Below the pieces are notes generated by a model. That model did not search any database. It saw nothing but the letters and a program-made list of their open reading frames with translations, and was not told the DNA's origin. A DNA stretch of 64,000 bases. Origin: an uncultured Clostridium sp. Lineage in GTDB: Bacteria; Bacillota; Clostridia; TANB77; CAG-508. How positions within the stretch are numbered: position 1 is the first letter of the stretch; every line of letters starts with the position of its first letter. This document shows, piece by piece, positions 38,918-47,128 of this stretch. The position numbers and the translations under genes are program-made. Location of the stretch: the NCBI GenBank assembly GCA_946565805.1, contig CAMNWO010000009.1, positions 1 through 64,000 on the forward strand. The letters run 5' to 3'.

Positions 38918-39836
38918 TTAGCCATTCTCTCCTATTACTTCAATTTCTAATTCTATTTTCTTTTGGAATTTTTGGTAAATTGTATCTTGTGCGTATTTTA
39001 CTAGCGCTAAAACATCTTTGGCTGTTGCTTCTCCTTTGTTAATTACAAAACCTGCATGTTTGGTTGCTATTTGGGCATCTCCTATAGCATATCCTTTTAA
39101 ACCTGCTTCATCTATTAATTTAGCCGTGATGAAGTCAGTCCCTCTTTTAAAAGTGCTTCCTGCACTTGGATATTCAATTGGCTGTTTTTCTTTTCGATAA
39201 GTTGCATATTCTTCCATTTTTGCTTTAATTTCTTCTTTTTTCCCTTTTTGTAAGGCTATGGTTACTTCTGTAATAATGTATTTTTCTTTTTTAAAAATAC
39301 TGGTTCGGTAATCAAATGCTAATTCTTCTTTGATAAATTCTCTTTCGTTTCCTTCGTAATCAACACATTTCACTGTTTTTACAATGTCTTTCATTTCTTT
39401 GCCATGTGCTCCTGCGTTCATACGAATGGCTCCTCCAATTGTTCCTGGTATTCCAGACAATTCTTCCATTCCTGTGATTTCTTCTTTTAAACAAATTCCG
39501 TGCTAATTTTCCTAGCTTTTCTCCTGCTCCTACTGTGATTTGTATTTCATTTTCTTTTTCTTGGATTTCTATTTTTTCTATTTTTATTTTTAAGGTAATT
39601 CCTTTTATCCCCTCGTCTAAAACCAATAAATTACTTCCATTTCCTATGATAGTTATTGGTATATTGTTTTCTTTTGCTATTTTTAAAATTTGTTTTAGTT
39701 CTTCTTGCTTTTCTATTTGAATAAAACATTCAGCTGGTCCCCCAATTTTAAATGTTGTATGCTTTTTCATAGGTTCTTGATATTGCACTTGTTCTTTAGT
39801 TATTTGTAAGGTTTCTATTTGTTTTTTGATATCCAA
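38918..39836 (-). CDS. murB: UDP-N-acetylenolpyruvoylglucosamine reductase, read through one CGG +1 shift
   Basis: The second step of peptidoglycan precursor synthesis. Rejoined at 39497-39500 the product is 305 aa, typical for MurB. The FAD-binding core has HTTFKIGGPAECFI, IIGNGSNLLV and ELSGIPGTIGGAIRMNAGAH; the substrate loop has TSIFKKEKYI and EYPSAGSTFKRG; the C terminus has AIGDAQIATKHAGFVINKGEA. The start at 39836 is TTG after AAAGGAAGTG. In zero frame, the text after CGG becomes Arg-rich and ends after about 50 residues, so the shift is required for a working enzyme in this essential step. Confidence 0.94.
39497..39500 (-). other. CGGA +1 frameshift site, murB
   Basis: GCA then CGGA. 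Skipping the C gives LGKLA-G-ICLKEEITGMEEL, which leads directly into the conserved SGIPGTIGG. Confidence 0.93.
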
Positions 39837-39959
39837 GAAATCACTTCCTTTTATTTTTATTTTTGTATATCTTATGCGTATTTTTACGTTTTTTATTCTA
39901 CTATAATTTGACGAAAATTGCAAGTTTTCTATAGAAAATACTACTGTATAAATTAGATG

Positions 39960-39996
39960 CAAAAAGATGCAGTCTATTTATTTTACTGCATCTTTT
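39960..39996 (-). terminator. Terminator after the FGE-like gene
   Basis: AAAAAGATGCAGT and ACTGCATCTTTTT form a stem ending at the stop at 39997. Confidence 0.85.
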
Positions 39997-41494
39997 TTAA
40001 ATATTTAAATACAAAACTATACGAAATCCAGTCCATTCTCTTCCTTCATATCCTTGTAATGTTCGTTCTGATGAAGGCTCTTCATTTCCATAAGAAAAAT
40101 AGTATTTCCCTCCACGTTTAATTCTATTAACTCCACAAGTCTCCATCGTCCATTCATCTACATTTCCCGCCATATCATAAATATTTTTTATTCTGTTGCT
40201 ACTATTGCTATCTACATTCTTCCCTGTAAGATGATTTGGATTTCCGTTCTTATAATTATCTCTGTACCAACCTTTTCCTGTACTGTCCTTTAAGTATTTC
40301 TCGTCATTAAGGAATTTTAAAGTTGTATCCCATTGTATTCCATACACTAGTGTACTTGTTAGCTCTTTTTTATATGATTTGTCATTAATAAAGTCTTTAG
40401 CCAATTTCACAGCTCCTTCTGTGACATCATTCAGGCTCTTCCCCCAATCAATATTATTATAAACAGGTTTATTCTTTTTTACTACTACTTTACTATTTTC
40501 TTTTCCAGCTTCATATCGACCGAAAGTAAAATCCTTTGTTGTTAGAATTTGTTACACTATTATACATTTTAGAATATTCCGTTTTCTCGTTGGGATATCC
40601 TTTTTTTGTATTTGGTTCATAAGACTGAGAAAAATAATACTCATTTCCTTCGCCATATCCTTGTACTCTCTTAAAATCTGTAGGATTATTTACTGGCACC
40701 CATACAAATTCATTCCCTGTACTCTTGTGATTTTCATCAATAGTGTCTGTTATAACTAATCCATTATCTATTTTATTAATCGTACTTGAAATTCCCACTG
40801 CAAATCCCTCTGGTATTTTTGCGGTTTTTCCAGTTGGGTCTGTATAAGTTTGTGTTGATGTATAAATATTTGAGAAGATTTCTGTCGTTCCAATATTGGT
40901 TATTGCTATTTCAGTAGTAGTTATTTCTCCATTGCTTGCCTCTACCAAAACAGTATAAATTCCATTTGTTGTAACTGAAAAACTAGTGGTATCTGTATTA
41001 GTTGAGAGTGTTTCATCTAGTTTTGATATCTTTGTTATTGTCTCTCCTTCTCCTATGGTCGCTGTAACCGTTATGATTACTTCTGTTCCTTCCGCTACTT
41101 GTTTCTCTGTACTTAAGGTATAATTTACAATTGGTTTTACTGCCTTTTTAGTTACTTTTCCATTTTCATCAATTACAAAGGTATATCCATCTAAATCAAC
41201 TTCAATTGGAAAACCACCATCTGTATCTCTTATCTCTCCTACGTTAGGTATCTTTCTTAATTCTTCTTTTACGTTATCTGCCGTTATTTTTCCTTTATCA
41301 TTAAAACTTCCTACTACCGCAATTTTCACTTGTTCTTCTGCATTTGCTTTTTTTGTTTGAGTTTTAGCAGTATTGGTTTTGGTTAATAATCCATTTGTTC
41401 CAGTTAAAGTTGTTATGCTCACTCCTGCTAAAATTAGTAAAATGATGATGGTTATGACTAAGGCAATTAGTGTAATTCCTTTATTTTTTTTCAT
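39997..41494 (-). CDS. Prepilin-leader protein fused to a formylglycine-generating-enzyme-like domain, read through one CGG +1 shift
   Basis: 498 aa. It begins MKKNKGITLIALVITIIILL, a type IV prepilin-type leader, continues with a pilin-like/extracytoplasmic region (about 50-210) and ends with an FGE/SUMF1-like domain (EFVWVPVNN, then GFYF-G-RYEAGKENSKV, then NIYDMAGNVDEWTMETC and FRIVLYLNI). The shift at 40519-40522 joins the two parts; the zero frame stops two codons later. Key FGE Cys residues are not clear, so it is probably a C-type lectin-fold relative and not an active formylglycine enzyme. A fusion of this kind suggests surface display of a lectin-fold domain. Confidence 0.85.
40519..40522 (-). 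other. CGGT +1 frameshift site, FGE-like gene
   Basis: TTT then CGGT. Skipping the C gives KGFYF-G-RYEAGKE, the standard opening of this domain. One of two CGGT sites. Confidence 0.93.
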
Positions 41495-41688
41495 TTTTTT
41501 CTCCTTATTCTTCTGTTTCTTATAAGAATTTTATCAATAAAAGAAGAATTATGTCTATATTTTTACAACAAACAAAATTCTAAAAAAGTATGTTGTACTA
41601 ATATCAATAAAATTCTTTTATTTCTATCATAATCTGCCTTTTGCTAAATATAGTATAATAGATTACTTTTTTAGGAAAGAGGTCTTAC

Positions 41689-42750
41689 ATGTTTACCAAA
41701 ACCAATATCTATGTCGTAAAATTAAAAAGAAATCTATTACCTATGCTTTTTCTAGGCTTTACCTTCTGTTTGTTACTCTTCTCAAAAAGCAATCTTCCTG
41801 CTGTCAAATCTGGTTTGCAACTTTGGGCAACTTCTGTTGTACCATCTCTTTTTCCTTTCTTTGTAGCAACAGAATTATTGATGCACACTAACATGGTCAC
41901 TTTATTAGGAAATTTATTAAATCCTCTAATGAAACCACTTTTTAATGTACGAGGAGAGGGTGCTTTTGCTTTTATTATGGGAATTATTAGTGGATATCCT
42001 GTTGGTGCCAAAATTGCTAGTAATTTTAGACAAAATAACATTTGTAGCAAAGAAGAATGTGAAAGATTGCTTAGTTTTACCAATAATTCTGGCCCCTTGT
42101 TTATAATTGGAACTGTTGGTATTCTAATGTTTGGTAATACAAGTATTGGCATTTTATTATTTATTACACATTTATTAGCCTGTATTACTGTTGGCTTTCT
42201 TTTTCGTTATTGGAAAAAAGGAAAAAGTACTTTTAATAGTACCTCATCTTCTAATATTGTTAATTCTACTAAAAAAACTGCCTCTTTTTCCAATTTAGGA
42301 GAAACCCTAGCAGAAAGTATTACTAGTAGTATTTCTACTATTCTTTTAATTGGAGGTTTTGTTGTTATTTTTTCTAGTATCATTTCTATTCTTAAAGCAA
42401 GTGGTCTATTAAATGGTTTTACCCTTTTACTAGCACCTATTTTTAAGTTTTTGAATGTTGATACTACTTTTATTCAAGGAATTTTAACTGGCATACTAGA
42501 AATCACAAATGGAATCAATATTATTTCTTCTATTGCTTGTAAAAAGATTTCTTTGAATATTATTTTCGCCGCTTTTCTACTAGGTTTTGGTGGTATTTCT
42601 ATTCTTCTTCAAGTTTGGAGCATTACATCTAAAACGGATTTATCAATAAAACCTTATGTGTATGGAAAATTATTGCATGGGTTATTTGCAGCATTTTATA
42701 GTTACATATTTATGAATATTTTTCCCTTTTTTAATTTTGATTTATCATGA
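41689..42750 (+). CDS. ylbJ: Sporulation integral membrane protein YlbJ
   Basis: 353 aa with about eight membrane segments. LWATSVVPSLFPFFVATELL and ISGYPVGAKIASNF are typical of the YlbJ family, which is needed for spore formation; homologues are linked to the outer spore coat or membrane transport, details open. TAGGAAAGAGGTCTTAC precedes the ATG. TATAAT-like sequence lies at 41650-41660. It ends with TGA, confirming TGA as stop. Confidence 0.88.
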   Translation: MFTKTNIYVVKLKRNLLPMLFLGFTFCLLLFSKSNLPAVKSGLQLWATSVVPSLFPFFVATELLMHTNMVTLLGNLLNPLMKPLFNVRGEGAFAFIMGIISGYPVGAKIASNFRQNNICSKEECERLLSFTNNSGPLFIIGTVGILMFGNTSIGILLFITHLLACITVGFLFRYWKKGKSTFNSTSSSNIVNSTKKTASFSNLGETLAESITSSISTILLIGGFVVIFSSIISILKASGLLNGFTLLLAPIFKFLNVDTTFIQGILTGILEITNGINIISSIACKKISLNIIFAAFLLGFGGISILLQVWSITSKTDLSIKPYVYGKLLHGLFAAFYSYIFMNIFPFFNFDLS

Positions 42751-42763
42751 TTTTTAAGATGGT

Positions 42764-42956
42764 TTTGAGATGGTTGGAGCCAGTTCTTTTGAGACGGTTG
42801 AGACGGTTGAGACGGTTGGGGACAGTCCTTTTGTGTCTCAATTTAACTATTTTTATTATACCTAATATCTTATTGATTTAAATTGAGACACAAAAGGACT
42901 GTCCCCAACCGTCTCAACCGTCTCAACCGTCTCAATCGTCTCAACCATCTCAAAAC
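42764..42956. repeat. GAGACGGTT tandem plus long inverted repeat
   Basis: The left arm has tandem GAGACGGTT units (about three) then GGGGACAGTCCTTTTGTGTC; the right arm is the mirror, with five or six GTCTCAACC units. The two arms have unequal unit counts, so the tandem units expand or contract. It lies between ylbJ and the 71-aa gene. Confidence 0.93.
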
Positions 42957-42978
42957 CAAAAGTAAGGAGTTGATTTTT

Positions 42979-43194
42979 ATGGAACGAGATTTTAATAATG
43001 GATTTATGCCTCCTTTTATGGATTATAACATGCCTCCTCCTAATATGGATATGAATGAAATGATGATGCAATATGAACAGGCTTGTAGTTATTATCGTTA
43101 TTTATGCATGCAAATGGATTATAAGATTAAGTGTAAAGAATATGAAAAAATGTGTGCACATTCAAATGATAGAAGTAATCGAAAGATTGAATAA
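42979..43194 (+). CDS. Met/Tyr-rich small hypothetical protein, 71 aa
   Basis: MERDFNNGFMPPFMDYNMPP followed by a Met-rich centre and a Cys-containing basic C terminus (YKIKCKEYEKMCAHSND). AGTAAGGAGTTGATTTTT precedes the ATG. The upstream extension across the repeat is not real. It resembles no family that I know; the Pro/Met composition fits small spore-coat proteins, but this is a guess. Confidence 0.65.
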   Translation: MERDFNNGFMPPFMDYNMPPPNMDMNEMMMQYEQACSYYRYLCMQMDYKIKCKEYEKMCAHSNDRSNRKIE

Positions 43195-43198
43195 AAAA

Positions 43199-43240
43199 TA
43201 TCCCAGATAGTTTTCAAAAATTATCTGGGAATTATTTTTT
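43199..43240. terminator. Terminator between the 71-aa gene and uppP
   Basis: ATCCCAGATAGTTTT and AAATTATCTGGGAAT pair between converging genes. Confidence 0.85.
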
Positions 43241-43243
43241 TAC

Positions 43244-44104
43244 TTATCTTACCAAACAAAAATAAATTAATACTATAATACCTAAAGCAATCCTATAATA
43301 GCCAAATGGTTTAAAATCATGTTTTTTGATATAGTTCATTAAGAATTTAATGACTAATACAGATACTAAGAAAGATATTACCATTCCTACTAATAAAATA
43401 ATTAGCTCTTTTCCTGTAAAGGCAAATCCAAATTTCACTAATTTTAGCAAACTTGCTCCCAACATCGTTGGAATAGCTAGGTAAAACGTAAATTCTGCTG
43501 CATTTGGTCTGGATAAACCAATTAGCAAACCTCCAATAATAGTTGCTCCTGAACGCGAGGTTCCTGGAAATATAGCTGCTAATAATTGAAAAATCCCAAT
43601 AATAATAGCATCTTTATAGGAGATTTGTGAATTACTTTCTTTCAATTTTTTACCATCTTTTTTTCGATTTAAGTTTTCTACTATAATAAAAGCAATTCCA
43701 AATACAATTAAAGCAAGTGCAATGCAAAATGGATTATAGAATAATGCTTCAAATACTTCGTCGAAAAATACGCCTATAATAGCAGCTGGCACACATGCTA
43801 CTAATATTTTCGTCCACAATATCATAATATCTTTATTGAAATAAGATAAGATGCCTCTTTCTTGAATTGCTTTTTCTTTGTTTTTCGTAATTGGCCAAAT
43901 TTTGTTCCAATATAGTAATACTACTGCTAAAATCGCGCCAAATTGAATTACTACTTGGAACATTCCCCAAAATTCTGGGGATACTTCTTGTAATTTTACA
44001 AATTGTTCTACTAATATTAAATGTCCTGTACTACTAATTGGCAACCACTCAGTTATTCCTTCTACTATCCCAAATAAGATAGCTTTTAAAATTTCCATTA
44101 ACAT
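43244..44104 (-). CDS. uppP: Undecaprenyl-diphosphatase
   Basis: 286 aa with seven or eight membrane segments. The BacA signatures EGITEWLPISSTGHLIL and PGTSRSGATI are intact. It recycles the lipid carrier of the cell wall. The start region overlaps the end of dpsA by 7 bp, so the two genes are coupled. No in-frame CGG. Confidence 0.95.
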   Translation of the reverse strand: MLMEILKAILFGIVEGITEWLPISSTGHLILVEQFVKLQEVSPEFWGMFQVVIQFGAILAVVLLYWNKIWPITKNKEKAIQERGILSYFNKDIMILWTKILVACVPAAIIGVFFDEVFEALFYNPFCIALALIVFGIAFIIVENLNRKKDGKKLKESNSQISYKDAIIIGIFQLLAAIFPGTSRSGATIIGGLLIGLSRPNAAEFTFYLAIPTMLGASLLKLVKFGFAFTGKELIILLVGMVISFLVSVLVIKFLMNYIKKHDFKPFGYYRIALGIIVLIYFCLVR

Positions 44105-44979
44105 TTTTCCTTCTTCTCCTTTAAAATATGATAAATCGTATCTTTTATAATTTCTGCTGTTGTAAATGGTGCTACTTTACCAGGTAAAGCCAATGCCCAA
44201 ACTAATTTTAAATTTTTTTTCTTTATCGCTTCTTCATCAAATCCTCCTGGTTTAGAGGCTAAGTCTATTAACAAAGTTTCTTTGTCCAAATATTTTAATC
44301 TTTCTGATGTCATTATTACATGTGGCACTGTGTTGATAATGACATCATATTGAGATATTTCTTCTGCTAGTGCATCTAGCTGGATAGCCTCATATCCGTA
44401 AGCTTTTATCCATGCTAAATCTTCTTGTTTTCTAGCTACACATGTTATTTTAGCAGATAATCCATCCATTTTTTTAGCTAATACTTTTCCAATTCTTCCA
44501 AATCCTAAAATTAGTATTTTGCTTCCATGAAGCGTTTTATCTGTATGATGCATTGCTACTTCAATGGCTCCTTCTGCTGTTGAAACAGCATTTAATATCG
44601 CTAATTCTTCTTGCTTCATGATATCTATTAATTCAATCTCTTGTTGATTTGCTATCTCATACATCTCTGGTTGAATGCTTCCTGCTATTAGCATTTTATT
44701 TTTGCTATTTTCTATTACCTCTTGAATTGCTATAGCTTGTTTGCTAAATGGTGCATTTATATGTTTTTGGTCACTTGAAAATGGAATAGCACCAATTACA
44801 ATCTCACTTTCTTGAACTACCTGATTTATTTGTGAGCATTCAATCAGGTTTTCTACTTTGTTTAATCCTTCTGCTTTTTCTATCCCATATGTATAGACTT
44901 TCTTTCCTTCATTCGCTAGCATTTTTGCTAGGTAGACCATTCGTAAATCGCCACCAATAATTGCAAAATTTCCACTCAT
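44098..44979 (-). CDS. dpsA: Dipicolinate synthase subunit A
   Basis: 293 aa. The N-terminal AIIGGDLRMVYLAKMLANEG and the NAD-binding Rossmann motif ILGFGRIGKVLAKKM are typical of DpaA/SpoVFA, which makes the spore-specific dipicolinic acid with subunit B. No subunit B gene is adjacent; it may lie elsewhere, or another oxidoreductase may take its role. The gene starts an operon with uppP. Confidence 0.88.
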   Translation of the reverse strand: MSGNFAIIGGDLRMVYLAKMLANEGKKVYTYGIEKAEGLNKVENLIECSQINQVVQESEIVIGAIPFSSDQKHINAPFSKQAIAIQEVIENSKNKMLIAGSIQPEMYEIANQQEIELIDIMKQEELAILNAVSTAEGAIEVAMHHTDKTLHGSKILILGFGRIGKVLAKKMDGLSAKITCVARKQEDLAWIKAYGYEAIQLDALAEEISQYDVIINTVPHVIMTSERLKYLDKETLLIDLASKPGGFDEEAIKKKNLKLVWALALPGKVAPFTTAEIIKDTIYHILKEKKEKC

Positions 44980-45044
44980 AAAATTCCCCCTTATACTTTC
45001 TCTTAAGTATATTTTATTTCTAGAATTTTATGAGTTTTTATGAC

Positions 45045-46286
45045 CTATTCTTGTCTTTCTTTTTGCCAATCTTGTTCTAAATTTTGCTCTTGTTGTTTTT
45101 TTCCTTTTCCTTCTACATTTCTCTTCAGCATTTTGATATCATTATAACTTAAATTCCTCGTTATTTCACTCATTTCCTCTAAGTGCTCTTTTGCCTTAAT
45201 TTCCTTTTCTTGTAGCTTTGCCATTTCTTCTTGTTCGGGATCTTCTAGATTAAATGGCATAGATATTTTAGCCATAATTGGAATAAAGATTGGGTCCTTT
45301 TTTACTTTTTCTACGATTTTTTTCGCATTACTATCAATTGCTGTATTAATATATTTAATAGCAGTATCTTTATCTCCTTTAATTAAATAAATTTTTGCTA
45401 ATTCGTAATACCCGTCTGCTGATAATTCCTCTTCTTCAATGGCTTCTAGAAATCTTTTTTCTGCTTCTTCTAAGTCTTTGTATATTAAAGCAATTTCTGC
45501 TAAAGAATATTTTGCATTGTACAATAATGAATTAATTTCAGCTGCTTTTTCATAACAAATTTTTGCATTTTGGAAGTCATTTAACATAGTATAAGCAATT
45601 CCCAAATTATAGTTTAATTCATAGCTTACGGGATTAAATCTTAAAGCGTCTTGATAGATATTAACAGCTTCTTTATATCTTTCTTTCTCGATTAGAATTT
45701 CTCCTAATAATTCTGTAGCTTGATACATTTCTGGCTTTTTATGTAACAAATTAAATAACATTTCAGCAGCTTCGTCTTTTTTATCTAAATTAGTTAATAA
45801 TTCCGCTACTTTATAATAAGAATCATAATCTTTTTTATTTAAATCAATGGCTTGTACATATTCATCAATCGCCTTTCTCATACCACCTTCATTTTCATAA
45901 ATTTCAGCTAACATTCTATGTGCTTTATAGGATCTTGGATTTTTTTCAATTAAATCTATTAAAGCTTGTTTAGCTTGTTTGTTATCTCCCAAAAATAAAT
46001 ATAATTTTGCTTTTTGGATGTATAACATTTCAAATAGTTTGCCATTTCTTTTTTCTAGAATGATAATAGCTACTGGAAGTATAATAGATACTAGGTATTT
46101 TAATATAATAAATACTATATTTAGTTTTACTCTGAATAGCACTTCTATAAAGCTAAATGCAATTCCAATAAATTCTAATACAAGCACACCAATATAGCTA
46201 GTATCATTATTTTGTATCATACGAAAAAACATATATACAAATATCATAAAGGAAATGACGATAAATATTAATTGTTCGATTATCAT
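45045..46286 (-). CDS. Membrane-anchored TPR protein
   Basis: 413 aa. Three N-terminal hydrophobic segments (about 4-80) are followed by about seven tetratricopeptide repeats (for example AHRMLAEIYENEGGMRKAID and ELNYNLGIAYTMLNDFQNAK). The C terminus is charged. Such proteins serve as scaffolds for envelope complexes; the partner is unknown. It lies upstream of dpsA and downstream of the lytic transglycosylase, in the same direction. Confidence 0.82.
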   Translation of the reverse strand: MIIEQLIFIVISFMIFVYMFFRMIQNNDTSYIGVLVLEFIGIAFSFIEVLFRVKLNIVFIILKYLVSIILPVAIIILEKRNGKLFEMLYIQKAKLYLFLGDNKQAKQALIDLIEKNPRSYKAHRMLAEIYENEGGMRKAIDEYVQAIDLNKKDYDSYYKVAELLTNLDKKDEAAEMLFNLLHKKPEMYQATELLGEILIEKERYKEAVNIYQDALRFNPVSYELNYNLGIAYTMLNDFQNAKICYEKAAEINSLLYNAKYSLAEIALIYKDLEEAEKRFLEAIEEEELSADGYYELAKIYLIKGDKDTAIKYINTAIDSNAKKIVEKVKKDPIFIPIMAKISMPFNLEDPEQEEMAKLQEKEIKAKEHLEEMSEITRNLSYNDIKMLKRNVEGKGKKQQEQNLEQDWQKERQE

Positions 46287-46345
46287 TTTGTTTTCTCCTA
46301 TCTTCTTTTTAACATCTCTATTTTATTCCATTTTTTGTCATTTGT

Positions 46346-46907
46346 CTAGTTTTTATATAATCCTTCATAAATTTTATAATCTCTTAAGATTTTTCTTACA
46401 TAATTGTTCGTTTCTTTATAAGGTATTTTCTCAATATCTGTACCATCCTTTTGAATAATTCCTTTTTCAATCCAACCGGTCTACTGTTCCTATTCCAGCA
46501 TTATAAGCTGCTAATGCTACTTCTTTATTGCCATACCTTTGCAAGAGAGTTGCTAAATAACAGGTACCAATTTCAATGTTTTTATTAACATCTGTTAAGG
46601 CTTCCTTTCCATTTTCTGCATTTAGCTCAATCGCATTTTTTCTTGCCACATCTTTGGCTGTTTCTTCCATCAATTGCATCAAGCCAATTGCACTTCGGTT
46701 TGAGATAGCATCTTTATCAAAATTACTCTCTGCTTTTATCACTGCAAAAATTAGATTTTCTTCTACTTTATATTTTTCTTGATAAATAGAAACTACTTCT
46801 TGATATTGCTTTTGATACATTATCTTTAGTATATTATCTTTTAATAGAAAAACAAATATTAATAAAACGATAAGAAAAATTATCAATATGAGTTTTTTGT
46901 TCTTCAA
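46346..46907 (-). CDS. Lytic transglycosylase (SLT), read through one CGG +1 shift
   Basis: 186 aa. One N-terminal membrane anchor (LILIIFLIVLLIFVFLL), then the SLT domain with AVIKAESNFDKDAISNRSAI (catalytic Glu), GLMQLM and EVALAAYNAGIGTVD. At 46475-46478 the CGGT is skipped to give TVD-G-WIEKGIIQKDGTDIEK and IPYKETNNYVRKILRDYKIY, the normal C terminus of this domain. Without the shift the protein ends RLD. The start is TTG at 46907 after AAAAGGAGGAAAGAAA; the upstream extension runs into the inverted repeat and is not real. It cuts peptidoglycan glycan strands. Confidence 0.93.
46475..46478 (-). other. CGGT +1 frameshift site, lytic transglycosylase
   Basis: GAC then CGGT. Skipping the C gives IGTVD-G-WIEKG, with the conserved Trp and then the ETNNYV motif. 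The glycine itself is variable in the family. Confidence 0.93.
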
Positions 46908-46916
46908 TTTCTTTCC

Positions 46917-47125
46917 TCCTTTTGAGACAATTGATAAGGTTGAGACAGTTGAGACGGTTGGGGCAGCCCTTTTGAGACGGTTGGGGACAGTCCTTTTGTG
47001 TCTCAATTTAAATCAATAAGGTATTAGTTATAATAAAAATAGTTAAATTGAGACACAAAAGGACTGTCCCCAACCGTCTCAAAAGGGCTGCCCCAACCGT
47101 CTCAAACGTCTCAAACGTCTTAAAC
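46917..47125. repeat. GAGACGGTT long inverted repeat between the transglycosylase and polA
   Basis: Same family as 42764-42956, with an extra GGGGCAGCCCTTTTGAGACG unit in both arms. The spacer is the reverse complement of the spacer in the 42.8 kb copy. Confidence 0.93.
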
Positions 47126-47128
47126 ATA

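Noticed and set aside
42764..42956. CRISPR array from the GAGACGGTT units
   Set aside because: The units are about nine bases and directly tandem with no spacers, and there are no cas genes. The structure is a palindrome.
42883..42978. N-terminal extension of the 71-aa gene into the repeat
   Set aside because: The text is repeat-derived (NRLNRLNRL) and the good ribosome binding site lies before 42979.
46908..47006. N-terminal extension of the lytic transglycosylase into the repeat
   Set aside because: Repeat-derived residues; AGGAGG plus TTG at 46907 is a better start.
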